Shown here: positions 47,001 through 57,104 of the stretch, piece after piece | How the letters are laid out: the number at the start of each line of letters is the position of its first letter | Position numbering within the stretch: position 1 is the first letter of the stretch | DNA from: Strongylocentrotus droebachiensis | Lineage: Eukaryota; Echinodermata; Echinoidea; Camarodonta; Strongylocentrotidae | NCBI GenBank assembly: GCA_035222895.1 | Contig: JAVYIG010000402.1 | Coordinates: 434,001-498,000, forward strand | DNA length: 64,000 bases | Reading direction: 5' to 3' | Made by a program: the position numbers and the translations under genes | Notes under the pieces: generated by a model | The model's database searches: none | Told to the model about the DNA's origin: nothing | Seen by the model: only the letters and a program-made list of their open reading frames with translations

Positions 47001-48428
47001 AATTCGAGGATCATAGCGGCGTCGATCAATAACGAAGGAATCGAAGACTTGGAGGAACCCGTGATGATTGCATTTACTCCTATCAATCCGGTGAGTTGCA
47101 TCCTAGTACTTTATCAGTGTTAATTGAAGCGCCATGAGCGTCGGATGTGACATACTTATGCGCTATATAATAAGTACCGACTGTTATTATTTTCATTATT
47201 ATTTGAATCATGGATATTGCTCAACTACAATTTTGCTGATGGTTTGAATAATATTACAAAACAAGTTGAGAAACAAAGACATACGAAGAGATAGATAGAT
47301 AGAGATAGAGAGAGAGAGAGAGAGATAGATGTGTGGATGTGTGTGCGTGTGCATATGTTTGTTTGCATGCGGGGGGGGGGCACAATGATGAGAAATGTGG
47401 CAGTGATTCAATGTAGCCCTGATAATTGTCATATTTTATTTTCATTTCAAGAATGGGACAAATGCCACGTGTGTCTCTTATGACTTTGATGATAACCAAT
47501 GGTCCACGCGAGGGTGTAACAAAACAAGTAATGGCAGCATAGACAGAATTACTTGCGAGTGCAATCACCTTACCAACTTCGGCATTCTCATGGTTTGTAT
47601 CACCTTTGTCTGTTACGTAACGTACTGTTGCATGGGATTTGTGTGTAACGTATGTGGAAAAGTTAGAGCAATGGCACAGGGAAGCTCAAAATCCTCATCT
47701 CAGTCATTCTTTTCCATATTCATGATATCAAAGTGTTTTTTTTTTATTAGATTTGTTTGTGAATTGTGTACAATTAATTGTTAATTGCTAGTTATTTGCA
47801 TTGCATACCATATTAAACAAACCTCATTTATAGAATGTATGAGGAAACTTGAAAAGCTGGACTTACGTTAAGGCATGCCTCTCTTCGTTCCCATGTTCTG
47901 AACATATTCATTCGGCTTCAAAGCACACAAAGTTTTTTTCTACATCAGGATACGACAGACAATATGCCTCAGAATAATGTCATGTTTAATGCACCGTAAA
48001 CGCCACCTACGTACTAACAAGACGGAATATGTATGAAATATAAGACCGTAAACGTTCAGAAATTTTCTTGCAAGACCCTTCTAGCTTTGATACCCGAGCT
48101 TCATATTCGTTCCATGATTACCAGCTCCTAAAACCATGGCTACTGAGTACATGTGCTTGGTCTTCACATGGTTGACAAAAAAAGTCTCTGTCAGATAAGA
48201 GGCGCTTTTTTTTATTACGTGAAATAAATTGCAACTGGACGTAACAACGCGCAGTTCCTTCGCGTATTCACTGAGCTCTGTGTTATAAGCTACATAAATG
48301 TAAAGTGTATTGCACATTAATACGTCATCAAAAAAAAAAAAAAATCCACCGAAGATTACCGCGTCATATCTGATCGAGGCGTGACGTTGAGATGACTTTT
48401 AGTAGACTTGGCCGACGTCCCGTTTGAA

Positions 48429-48471
<43 letters not shown>

Positions 48472-51400
48472 TTAAAAATGTACAGGATATCTATGGAGGA
48501 GAAGGATTGTCGCCACAGGCAGATTTCATTCTGGAAATCAAAAGTTATGTTGGTTGCTGTATGTCAATATTAGGCCTTCTCATCACAATCCTCACATTTG
48601 CTTCAAATAAGTGAGTATGATTTTTATAATCAGGGATAATATGCATATGGGCAAGTATAAGGTATCTGATTTTGTGATGTCCAACACGTTACAAATTGGT
48701 ATAAAATCTTAAGCATAAATTGAAACCAAAGTAGCAATTACTTCATGTATGGTCTCAGAAAAACTAAAGATGAGCAGACAATTTAATACAGTCACCAGTT
48801 ACACAAAAATCTCAGATGTTCTCGGTAAACGTAGGTTAAAAGTACTTGGACTTACCCGTTAACGTAATTTTGATCATTGATCATGTGAAGAGCAGCTGTG
48901 TACGCTAAACAAATCTGTTAAGAGTCACGATTTTGCTTTAAATTACATACAAACACCGTCTTATATTGAAAATCCTTTCTCGTTGTCTGTACTTGATGCC
49001 CTTCAATTCGTGTTTTCTACGTAATATGATCAAAATTTGGGCGTAGGAAATACCATGGAATCTTTTAAAGGGTACGTCGTCCAAGCAGATTTTTGAATAA
49101 CCACTCCCAAAAATGCCAAAAAGACACATCGGCTGTGGTTCCAAGAGTCAATATCTTGTGCGACACCCAGAGACACCATTACCTATGAAAAATGTGTTAT
49201 AATATATATTAATTAATATTGTGTTGTCTTCTGTTCTAGGAAACTTCGTGATCGGAAACCCAACCAGATCATTCTGTCCCTCTCCAGTTCCCTGCTCTGT
49301 CTCTACATCGTCTTCCTGGTCATGATATCTGTTGACACAGAACGAGGTGTGGAAGAAATTCCTCCTCTGCCTTGCAGTATCCTAGCTGGCTTCCTCCACT
49401 ATTTTACCCTGTCATCTCTATTCTGGATGGGCGTCGAGGGCTACAACATGCATATTATCTTCGTTCGAGTTCCCAATACGTATCTACCCCAATTCATGAG
49501 GAAGGCTTCACTAGTTGCATGGGGTGAGCCACCATCCATTAATTATCTGATTTTTGACTGTAGATTGGAAGCCTTTTTGCCGAAATCTGTTACCAGCATG
49601 ATCGCGAAGGGTTCCGAAAAAATCACCTGTTGAAAAATGTGTACATTACAATGACGTGTTACATACTGAACTGAACAAGATTTCTAAAGGATATACAATA
49701 TGATATTGAAACTCTTCCTTGAGTGGATTTCTCGAAAGTCTTTAGGATCGTGCTCAGCAAGTTGAGTTCGCTTTACAGCCTAATTTAAAGAGCTTTTGAT
49801 ATTTATTTTTAATATGTGCAATATGTGTCGAATAAAACATAGAATTATCACCGGTCACAAGTCTAGAATATCCTTCGTTGTTTCTTTTAAGAATTAATGG
49901 TGATGATCATGATCATCACCATAATGCTAATGACGATGATGATGATAATAATAAAGTAACCATTTTTTTTCTTCTTGTAATTAGGAGTCCCTATGGTGAT
50001 TGTTGAAATCACCGTAGGAGCAGCGAGGCAGTACTACGCGCGGACAGATTTGTAAGTTTTATCTCTAATCCAAGAATGTAAATGATAAATCAATCAGGAA
50101 CAGTATGAAACAAACATTCACGCTCCTTTTGCTCTCATTTTAATTTAAGAACATTTTGCACTCACTTCATGGTTAAATATCGGTTTTGTATAACCTCTAA
50201 ATTACCTCAAAACTATGTATGCATACTCGAGTTGAGAAAAGTGCACTGTATTGAAAAACAAAACACATTACAGACTAGTTTTTTAATTAGCATTGGCTGA
50301 CTTGAATTGTTTTCATTTATTTGATTAATTGAGTTCTGCATTTTTCAAACAATAATAATTGTTTGCCCATATTACATTACAATATGAAACAAAAGGCGAA
50401 GTTTAAAGAGTGTTTGCTACAATAAATGTAATGTGATCATTCTATTTCCGAAATTTCATGAAATTAAGTATACTTTCAGTCTTTTAAATAACAACACCAT
50501 CCACCATAATTTTTAAAGTAGATTCATCAGATTTTACATCCTGGAAATGAATAAAGTGTGTCTTTTTCAAACTTAATTATAATTTGTTGCATTTAAACAA
50601 TGCAGATAATTTTGTTAATTCATTATTCATGGTATAAATAAGGGAATGAAAGTTGGAATCAGAATGAAACACATTAGTATCATCGGCAAATAGGATGTAT
50701 TGTAACAAGTTAGATGTGTTTGAAATATCATCAACATAAATTAAGAATAATAAAGGACCAAGAATTGATCCTTGCGGGACACCACATGAGGTTGGTAATA
50801 AATTAGATTCGACATATTCATACGATACCGATTGCTTTATGTTATGTAAATAATCATTAAACCACTGGAGAGGTAATCGTCTTACACCATAGTTATGAAG
50901 TTTACTTAATATATAAGAATCGTATGGTCAAGGATGGCAAATGCCTTGCTACGGTCCATAAATAATCCTAATACATGATTACGATAAGCAAACGCATTTG
51001 ACACTCTGCCGTACAACTGTCTGAAGCAAGATCGGTGGAAGGGAATTTTCTGAAACTAAAATGATTTTCGTTAAATAAATTATGTTGTTTTAGAAAGCCA
51101 TACAGTCTGTTATACTCCAGTCTTTCTAAAATCTTCGAGAAACACCACGTAAGAATGCATATTGGACGAAAGTTTGACACAAATGACCGATTATGATTTT
51201 GATATATTGGTATATCTTTAGCAATGACTTCCCGCTATGGGTACGATAGGTATATTATTTTCTCGTACTTCCCTCACTAAATATCCTTATAACTGCACGC
51301 AATTTGTTTAAGCATATGTGGTTGGCTTAAACACTTGACTTCTGGTGTGCTTTATTCTTGAGAAGTCGTAGTAACAATTTGCGCAGACTGAGTTTCTTCG

Positions 51401-52932
51401 GGGTAATTGCTGGGTGTTTGAGCCAACCATACATTCAATTTCTTTTGCAGGAACTCTGGTTTAACGGGAAAACATTCCTTGTAACAGGCACATTGCATCT
51501 TAAACCAATTTCTGATGGCAAATAGAAATACATAAGAGTTTCTACACTGACAACTGTACCCGCACGTTGTTATTCTGACACACACTAAATACACGCTAAC
51601 ATTAATGGTGGTGTCCTCAAAAATACAAGGAAAGCATTAAGTATGGAATCTTACAAGTACATCTCAATGAAGCGAACTTATATTAAACATGATACATGTA
51701 ACTGATGATAATGCATGAAAAAAGTATAGTTTATGTTCATTCAACGAAACAATATGTTTATTGCTATCATCTTAACATGACTCCAAATATGTGACACGTT
51801 AACTGTGTTATGCATCCCCTCCCGACAAATCTTAATAGGTTGTTTGAACTCTAACTTACTCCTTTCATAAAATGGCTGAATGTTTTGAGGATTTTAATGA
51901 ATATCCTCTTTTTTCGTAGTCCGGGGACTGAACTACAATGGTTACAATATGGTGTAAATAAAACCCAAAACAAATTCAGCATTGAAATAGTCCAATCAAT
52001 GCTATTTAGTCATAGTAAGGGTTATAAGAGACATACATTACAGTTTCATCTACATAAATTTTCATTGATGTTTTACGCATGATCTTAATTGGTAGTAGGC
52101 AGAATTTATAGTATAGTAATAATGTCAAGTATAATGAAGTCAAGTAAATTCAATAGAATAACGGATGGTTGCACTTGTTATGAGAAATATCATGAAGAAT
52201 ATTGGTTTCCGGTTCATAGGAAATTGATTGGAAAATATCTTCATACTGCAATTCGAATCTTTCATATAGATTTATCATTAATATAATTGATAATTTATTA
52301 TATCATAAATTGAAATATAAATATGTATTTGTCTTTGTTGTTGTTTTTGTAGTTGCTTCCTTCGATTCTGGCCTCTCATTGGTGGTCTCCTGATTCCAGT
52401 TGGTTTCATCATGATCTTCAACATCATCATCTTCATTCGTATCATTATACGACTGAACAAAATCGTCAAAGGAAGACAACTTGATAAGACGGAGAAGCGC
52501 CAGCGCCTTCGACGTTTCCAGAATGCGGTGTGTATCCTGATCCTGATGGGCTTAACGTGGTCTCTGGGTTACCTGAGCATCATCCAACCGGCCAGTGAGG
52601 TCATCCAGTGGGTCTTCACCATCCTCAACTCTCTGCAGGGGTACTTCATCTTCATGTTGTACTGCGTGCGCCAGCCTCAGGTTCGCAGGATATGGCGCTC
52701 ACAGTTCAGTTGCTTTTTGTCGAAGTCTTTTGCGGCGTCCGGCGGCGTCCGGCGGCAAACTAATACAACGAACAGGAAAAGCTCGGCCATGCTCAGGGGA
52801 CAGAGAGGCAACCGAAATGCGATTCTGATGTCTAACTTCGATTCCAGTGGGTTCCAACCGGAAACAATAATGCGTTCCCAACCTGAGAGACTGCCTAGAG
52901 CTGCCTACCAAAACGATGGTGCCGAGTGGTGA
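43897..52932 (+). CDS. Adhesion G-protein-coupled receptor (class B2), 3' part, nine exons
   Basis: Exons: 43897-44015, 44923-45069, 45815-45997, 46701-47090, 47452-47592, 48486-48610, 49240-49523, 49985-50051, 52353-52932. All junctions have GT/AG and compatible phases, giving about 677 residues. Order: GAIN domain (exons 1-5), GPS autoproteolysis site ending ITCECNHLTNFGILM (predicted cut between L and T), tethered agonist TNFGILM, seven membrane segments with class B2 signatures (SSLFWMGVEGYNMH, VAWGVP, LMGLTWSLGYL, LNSLQGYFIFMLYCV), and a cytoplasmic tail of about 95 residues. It should sit at the plasma membrane, sense adhesion or matrix ligands and couple to G proteins. The amino-terminal exons (signal peptide, adhesion modules) are not found; the 43.7 kb upstream is repeat array. 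Ligand and subfamily cannot be assigned. Confidence 0.93.
44016..44922 (+). other. aGPCR intron containing a tRNA-derived SINE
   Basis: SINE at about 44125-44400; the rest is AT-rich with no other element recognised. Confidence 0.7.
44125..44400 (+). mobile_element. tRNA-derived SINE
   Basis: Plus-strand A box (GTGGTCCAGTGGATAAG) and B box (GGTTCGAATTCC) about 30 bp apart, a body containing GCGCTATA words, and a tail of CACTATCATTATCATT. Typical tRNA-SINE layout. Confidence 0.78.
44923..45069 (+). CDS. aGPCR exon: GAIN subdomain A
   Basis: 49 codons, phase 0 on both sides, acceptor TTTGGCAG and donor CAG|GTGGGT. Acidic helical sequence (EEVAAISTMTETISTEGLEI) typical of the helical half of a GAIN domain. 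Confidence 0.82.
45070..45814 (+). other. aGPCR intron
   Basis: AT-rich, no gene. Ends with a short SINE-tail-like GCGCTATATAAATG followed by TATTATTATTATAG near 45739-45770. Confidence 0.6.
45815..45997 (+). CDS. aGPCR exon: GAIN domain, middle
   Basis: 61 codons, phase 0/0, acceptor ACAAACAG and donor GAG|GTAAGC. Encodes SIVDIASNIADLPEEELEMA then a beta-rich stretch. Confidence 0.85.
45998..46700 (+). other. aGPCR intron with T-run and decayed SINE
   Basis: T-run at about 46203-46219. From about 46430 to 46680 a degenerate tRNA-SINE: B-box-like GGATACGAGTCCC, the GTGTCCTTTGGCA word shared with the SINE at 44125, and a TATATAAATATCAAATATCA tail. Confidence 0.6.
46701..47090 (+). CDS. aGPCR exon: GAIN subdomain B
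   Basis: 130 codons, phase 0/0, acceptor TGTGTTTCAG and donor CCG|GTGAGT. Contains LFIPSVIADRF and VMIAFTPINP, the strands preceding the GPS in adhesion GPCRs, and one N-glycosylation sequon (NQT). Confidence 0.9.
47091..47451 (+). other. aGPCR intron: SINE tail and GA/GT microsatellites
   Basis: SINE 3' end (GCGCTATATAATAAG) near 47160-47175, (GATA)/(GA)n at about 47290-47330, GT-rich stretch to 47365 and a G-run near 47371. Confidence 0.65.
47452..47592 (+). CDS. aGPCR exon: GPS motif and tethered agonist
   Basis: 47 codons, phase 0/0. Four cysteines (ATC, RGC, TCEC), the conserved W (NQWST) and CNHLTNF. The H-L/T triad needed for self-cleavage is intact, and TNFGILM is the expected start of the tethered agonist. 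Three sequons near the start (NGT, NAT, NKT). Confidence 0.95.
47593..48485 (+). other. aGPCR intron with (TA)n microsatellite
   Basis: About 37 bp of alternating TA at 48432-48469, and T- and A-runs near 47735 and 48330. Nothing else recognised. Confidence 0.65.
48486..48610 (+). CDS. aGPCR exon: TM1
   Basis: Starts in phase 0 (DIYGGEGLS) and ends AAT AA in phase 2. First membrane helix is VGCCMSILGLLITILTFAS. Confidence 0.93.
48611..49239 (+). other. aGPCR intron, nothing recognised
   Basis: AT-rich; no repeat family, RNA gene or exon could be identified. Confidence 0.55.
49240..49523 (+). CDS. aGPCR exon: TM2, TM3 and start of TM4
   Basis: Continues NKKLRDRKPNQIILSLSSSL (loop 1 and TM2), has the conserved extracellular cysteine in PPLPCSI, TM3 with SSLFWMGVEGYNMHIIFV and ends VAWG in phase 1. 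Confidence 0.95.
49524..49984 (+). other. aGPCR intron with small GAT/CAT palindrome
   Basis: Near 49898-49921 ATGGTGATGATCATGATCAT begins a near-perfect palindrome, followed by GAT/AAT repeats similar in composition to the array's microsatellite. Confidence 0.6.
49985..50051 (+). CDS. aGPCR exon: TM4 and loop 2
   Basis: 67-bp exon encoding VPMVIVEITVGAARQYYART. Phase 1 in and 2 out, matching both neighbours exactly. Confidence 0.93.
50052..52352 (+). other. Largest aGPCR intron in the window
   Basis: Holds a decayed minus-strand LINE (about 50540-51200). An 80-codon minus-strand frame at 51352-51594 has no recognised homology. 51781-51823 matches 54329-54371 in reverse. The rest is AT-rich and unassigned. 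Confidence 0.6.
50540..51200 (-). pseudogene. Non-LTR retrotransposon reverse transcriptase fragment (CR1/Jockey-like)
   Basis: Read on the minus strand across at least two frameshifts: NFRPICILTWCFSKILERL, then MDRSKAFAILDHTIL, then CGVPQGSILGPLLFLIYVDD and FADDTNVF. These are successive blocks of a LINE reverse transcriptase in correct order, including the FADD catalytic site. Frameshifts and stops make it non-functional. It lies antisense within a receptor intron. Confidence 0.88.
52353..52932 (+). CDS. aGPCR exon: TM5-TM7 and cytoplasmic tail
   Basis: Begins with the loop 2 cysteine (CFLRFWPL), then TM5 (GGLLIPVGFIMIFNIIIFI), TM6 (LILMGLTWSLGYLSII) and TM7 (VFTILNSLQGYFIFMLYCV). The tail is basic with serine-rich stretches. 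Stop at 52930-52932. Confidence 0.96.
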
Positions 52933-53710
52933 TATGAGAACTATAATGCAACTTGATAGATGTTTAAAAGACAGATTGCGTTTGTACATAACTACGCAGA
53001 AATAATGACGGTATTTAAAGACACAAGTAGTAATGGTTTGAAAACAGTAACCCGTGCAGTCTTTCAACTAATAAACAATTATGTTTTTCAATTAGCAACA
53101 TGCAATATATTCAAAAATGTTAATAATCTCATACGTAAAAGGTCAATGAGAACATTAGAAAGGAATACCAGTTGACCACATTTGCATAGTAAATTCAGCA
53201 TCTGGCATGTATGTTAAATTGCTATTGATGGAGCGGAGTCGGTGATTATCAACTTTCCTGTTTATTTATACATCTCTTAAATGTAGTCATCAAAAAATTC
53301 CCTATGTCATCTATATTTCCAATATACTTATTTCGACATAAACGTAAAGGTGTCATTACGTGGGTTGTAGCATAGGTTGTGATAATGAATTTATATTTTA
53401 GTGTAATATGCCAAAAATAATTTTGCTTTGTTTAGCGTGCCGTACATGGATTGTTTTGAACAGCACGGTTACACAAACACTTTGGCCCGGTACAAACCTT
53501 GGTCTGAAACGCGTCGAAACGCGTCATAATTCATATGACGCACATTAACCTAGGTTTGTCGACAAACCTCCTTTGTGAATTCGGGCCTGTAAGATTGACC
53601 TTCACTAAATAGCACGACGCGCATAGAACATGTATTATATTATTTGACATGTGGTACAGACTATTTTGTTGATTTCCTTATCTTTCTGAGCCAATATACC
53701 CGCCTATTTT
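52933..53710 (+). other. aGPCR 3' UTR and flank
   Basis: A polyadenylation signal AATAAA at 53070-53075, about 140 bp after the stop, is a plausible transcript end. Beyond it no gene or repeat was recognised up to the LINE arm. Confidence 0.5.
53070..53075 (+). terminator. Candidate polyadenylation signal of the aGPCR
   Basis: First canonical AATAAA after the stop codon; not confirmed by transcript data. Confidence 0.45.
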
Positions 53711-54328
53711 AATTAGTTTTATTGAGATGAGGTCTTGAAAATTCAGCGTAAGTTCGGTTTGATAAAGTGCCAATATGTTGTATATTTTCAGAATTCCAGT
53801 TTGTGATATCCTGTAATAAATCCTAGGTTTCAGCTAAAATGTGTTTTCTTCCACAGAATATACACATGAAAATAGACAGCGAGTTCTCATCTAGCTGTAA
53901 TTTGTGATCGCCTGTAGAATTTCGCGAAAATTTGCAAGATATTTAATTAATTTGTAAAGATTGGTTAAAAAATCACAGAAAATCTGAGACATTGTATGTT
54001 TAGCTTCACTGGAAAGATGACTGAATGTTACAATCACTTGGGAATCGCAGACAGAAAGTGTTGTTTGGTTTACGCGCTCGCACAAAGTAAGTGTAAACAC
54101 GTTAACCAATGGGGATCTCATCAAAATTGTACTATTATCCCGGTACCCGGAATCCTTCGGGGATCTCACTCATGAACTATTAATCGTTAATGGCATTTTT
54201 CGTTTCTTTACGGGAATGGCTAAAATCACGACTCCAATTTCGACCAATCAGAAGGCTAGATTTATAACCCAAAATCTCAAATTACTTGGAGTCACAATTA
54301 AAAATGATCTGAAATGGAACATTTTGGG

Positions 54329-54371
54329 GGGAGGGGATGCATAACACAGTTAACGTGTCACATATTTGGAG
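54329..54371 (-). repeat. 43-bp inverted copy of receptor-intron sequence
   Basis: Exact reverse complement of 51781-51823. At this point the right arm reads through without it, so it is an insertion or replacement in the left arm. Confidence 0.8.
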
Positions 54372-54437
54372 CCATGCAGAACTTGTTGCTAAAGCATCGC
54401 GTAGATAGTACACGCTATGTATTGTCTACACTACCTA

Positions 54438-55073
54438 CCCTCCCATGCCATAAGTATTGCAACATGATGAAATTCGTTAAATTTGTGGTTAAATTTGTGT
54501 AGATGGGAACATTGATAACGCCAAATATCGAGATATTCTGGACGCCCACTTGTTTCCATCCATTGCTAACATCTTTGGCAACGCGCAACACCCGTTCGTC
54601 TTCCAGGATGACAACGCACCGGCACACAGGGCAGCCAGGATGGACCAATGGTATGACGAAACTGGCGTCAACAGGGTGCAGTGGCCGGCGCAATCACCAG
54701 ATGCTAACCCGATAGAGAATCTGTGGGATGACATCAAGAGAGCCAACACCAAAGACCGACCAACCACGAGGGAAGGTTTGGTCCGCTCTATCTTCAGGGC
54801 CTGGGGCAGCATCACCCAAGAAAGATTGCAAGGACTCTACGCGACGATGCCAAGAAGGATGCGCGCCATCATTAGAAGGCGAGGATATCCAACAAAATAC
54901 TAGAGACTCGTGAATCTTACATGAAAAATGACTATTGATATATCAATAAAATGTGCCTGATAGTATGATAAAAAATGATGCACTACATATTCATTAAAAC
55001 AGCACTCATTTTCAATTATTTGTCTCCTGTGTAATGTGTGTGTCTATGTTGCAATACTTTTGGCACGGGAGGG
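54438..55073 (+). mobile_element. Internally deleted Tc1/mariner-like DNA transposon
   Basis: Terminal inverted repeats CCCTCCCATGCCATAAGTAT... and ...ATACTTTTGGCACGGGAGGG of about 28 bp, with TA on each side (54436-54437 and 55074-55075) as expected for this superfamily. At 636 bp it is roughly half the usual 1.3-1.6 kb. The inverted arm near 63275 retains the corresponding empty site. Confidence 0.9.
54493..54903 (+). pseudogene. Tc1-like transposase, C-terminal fragment
   Basis: 137 codons after an upstream stop. Carries the second catalytic Asp in FQDDNAPAHRA and the final Glu in SPDANPIENLWDDIKR with 34 residues between them (DD34E), then the usual C-terminal helices to RRGYPTKY and stop. 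The N-terminal helix-turn-helix DNA-binding domain and the first catalytic Asp are missing, so it cannot act as a transposase. The remaining frame is undamaged, which suggests a fairly recent element. Confidence 0.92.
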
Positions 55074-55828
55074 TATATAAGACCCATTCTCGAATATGCT
55101 TCCCCTGTTTGACACACTTCTATAACTATCATTGAGACTAATAAATTGGAATATGTTCAAAAGCGGGCACTCAAAATAAATTGAAGGATATAATGTCAAT
55201 TATACGAATGCCCTTGCCATAACCAATCTTACTTCCCTATCTTCGGGAAGGGATTCACCTTTGTTACGTTTTGGACAGAAGCTCAGGAACTCCGAATTTT
55301 GACTTTTCTTAATTTGCATAAATGTATTACATGTATTTACATGCATGAATAAAAGTTGTTCAATCAGGCAATGTGTAGTTTTGTTAATTAGGAATAATAT
55401 GATTATTTACTTTTGTTCATTTCATTCCATGCTTTCTCTCTCTATTCCTTTCTCTTATTGTACCTCCCCTTTTCTCTCATCCTCTCACTTTCTACCCCAT
55501 CCGCTTTTACCACTCTCCCTTTCGTGAGCTATATACCTTCCCCTGCTCTTGGTTATCTCCTGCTTGTAAAAAAAATGAATATAAACAAACGCCATACAAT
55601 TATTTGGTATTGTCATTATGTTACTGATTTATTTACTACATGCTTTGTTATACTATTGTACATGCATTAAATTATATACCTCATCGTATTTTTTTGTACA
55701 TTTTTCGTCAGGCTTTTTTTCTCACTTTTATTTTCTAAATATTTTTTTGTCGTCGGAAAAAAAAGGAAGAAAATTCGAGCAAAAAAATTGACTCCTCCCC
55801 CTAAATTTTCAACCAAAGGTTATCTAAT

Positions 55829-55986
55829 ATAACAGATATTGACTGGCAGGGGGTATATAACATTCTTCGGACCTGAAGGGAGTTATATTTTCCCTCAGGA
55901 AAAATATAACCACTTTGGAAAAAATAACCCCCTTCAGCTTTCCAAAGAATGTTATATTACACCCCCTGCCAGTCAATATCTGTATA
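55829..55986. mobile_element. Hairpin MITE-like insertion
   Basis: About 158 bp with inverted arms of some 35 bp (ATATTGACTGGCAGGGGGTA ... ACACCCCCTGCCAGTCAATA) and a second inner pair (CCTGAAGGGAGTTAT / ATAACCCCCTTCAG). Absent from the right arm of the large inverted repeat. No coding capacity; transposon superfamily not assigned. Confidence 0.75.
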
Positions 55987-56285
55987 ATATTTTCCTTAGA
56001 TATCGGCAGATTTCCTAGGATTTCGCATATATAGTCGGACGTAGAGAGGGATATGGACATTGTTTAAAAAAGGCCATTGTTGGTTTTAGTTTCTTAATGG
56101 GGTAAATTGAACATTGGTCGACTAAACCTTCAATATTCATCGACTAAAGTTTAGCTAAGACAATCAAATAGTACACTAATGGAGAGTTGGGAACTGTACA
56201 AACGTTTTCTGCTCCTATCCATTTTGATCAATTGTGTACAGATCAAATATATTGCTACTTAGTAGGAGGTAAACTAAACATGCGT

Positions 56286-57104
56286 CTATTGATAATGTGA
56301 AAATTATATTAAGATTAAGAAGCATATTTACTGTGAAATATGTGAACAAGTGTCAATGACCATCTCGCAGAGATAAATGCGACATCTTTCTCTCCATAGC
56401 TCGTTGAGTAGTCACAAGCTTCTGTTCTAGATCATTTGTCAATGACCATCATCCTTATATCACCAATCAAAAGACATGGATCTGATAAATCGAATATTTG
56501 TGAGGCACCACAAATGTTAGAAATCGCTTAATTTATTAATATTCCAGCCGTCTCTGAACCAATTTTGATCAAACAAAGATGACTGTGCTACGTAAATAGT
56601 GTGGTCTTTAACATTTGAGACTCAGTTCTTCATTATCTCACACACACACAACAAAACAATTGTGTAGCGCCGTCTGCAACAGAACTCAACCATCCTTTTA
56701 CAATTTAGAAATACATACCATAAAAATACTTTAGTAATACATTTTCTCTAAAATCAAAGGATGTGTATGTTCATAAGGGTATAAAATCAATGTCTAGTGT
56801 AATACTGCCTGTCTATTTGTGAAGGATGGAACGTAAATGCAATACATCACATTTTTGACGAACTAGATGACCCATAAATTTACATTGAAAAGATTTCGAT
56901 GAATGAGAGAAATTATGATTTATCAATCTTTAAATCCTTCTTAAAATGATTATATATATATCTCACCTGTTTAAAATCACAAAAGCTGTCGTCGAATGCA
57001 AGTTGTAAGAATATTACTATCAAACCACAAGCTATTTTTTTTTTAAGTCTCCTTTTTCCTTGCTTCATCGCAAATATTCTTTATTCACCCAAACCTGGTA
57101 TCGT
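56286..57104. other. Intergenic, nothing recognised
   Basis: AT-rich sequence with a short CA run near 56640 and T-run near 57033; no gene or repeat family identified. Confidence 0.55.

Larger units (their letters stand above)
53711..56285 (+). repeat. Left arm of large inverted repeat (LINE 3' region)
   Basis: Matches 61900-64000 in reverse. In plus-strand sense it includes degenerate LINE C-terminal sequence (LKLLGVTIKNDLKWN near 54270-54318; RPILEYASP and TNKLEYVQKRALKI near 55085-55180). Relative to the right arm it has gained a 43-bp insertion (54329-54371), a Tc1-like element (54438-55073) and about 270 bp including a hairpin (about 55730-56010), and has lost about 430 bp near 55295. 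Confidence 0.82.

Noticed and set aside
49322..49633. 103-codon plus-strand frame as a separate small gene
   Set aside because: It is the aGPCR TM2-TM4 exon read through into its intron.
55345..55670. Leucine/serine-rich frames near 55345-55670 as a membrane protein
   Set aside because: They come from a CT-rich stretch inside the LINE arm; the inverted arm does not keep them.
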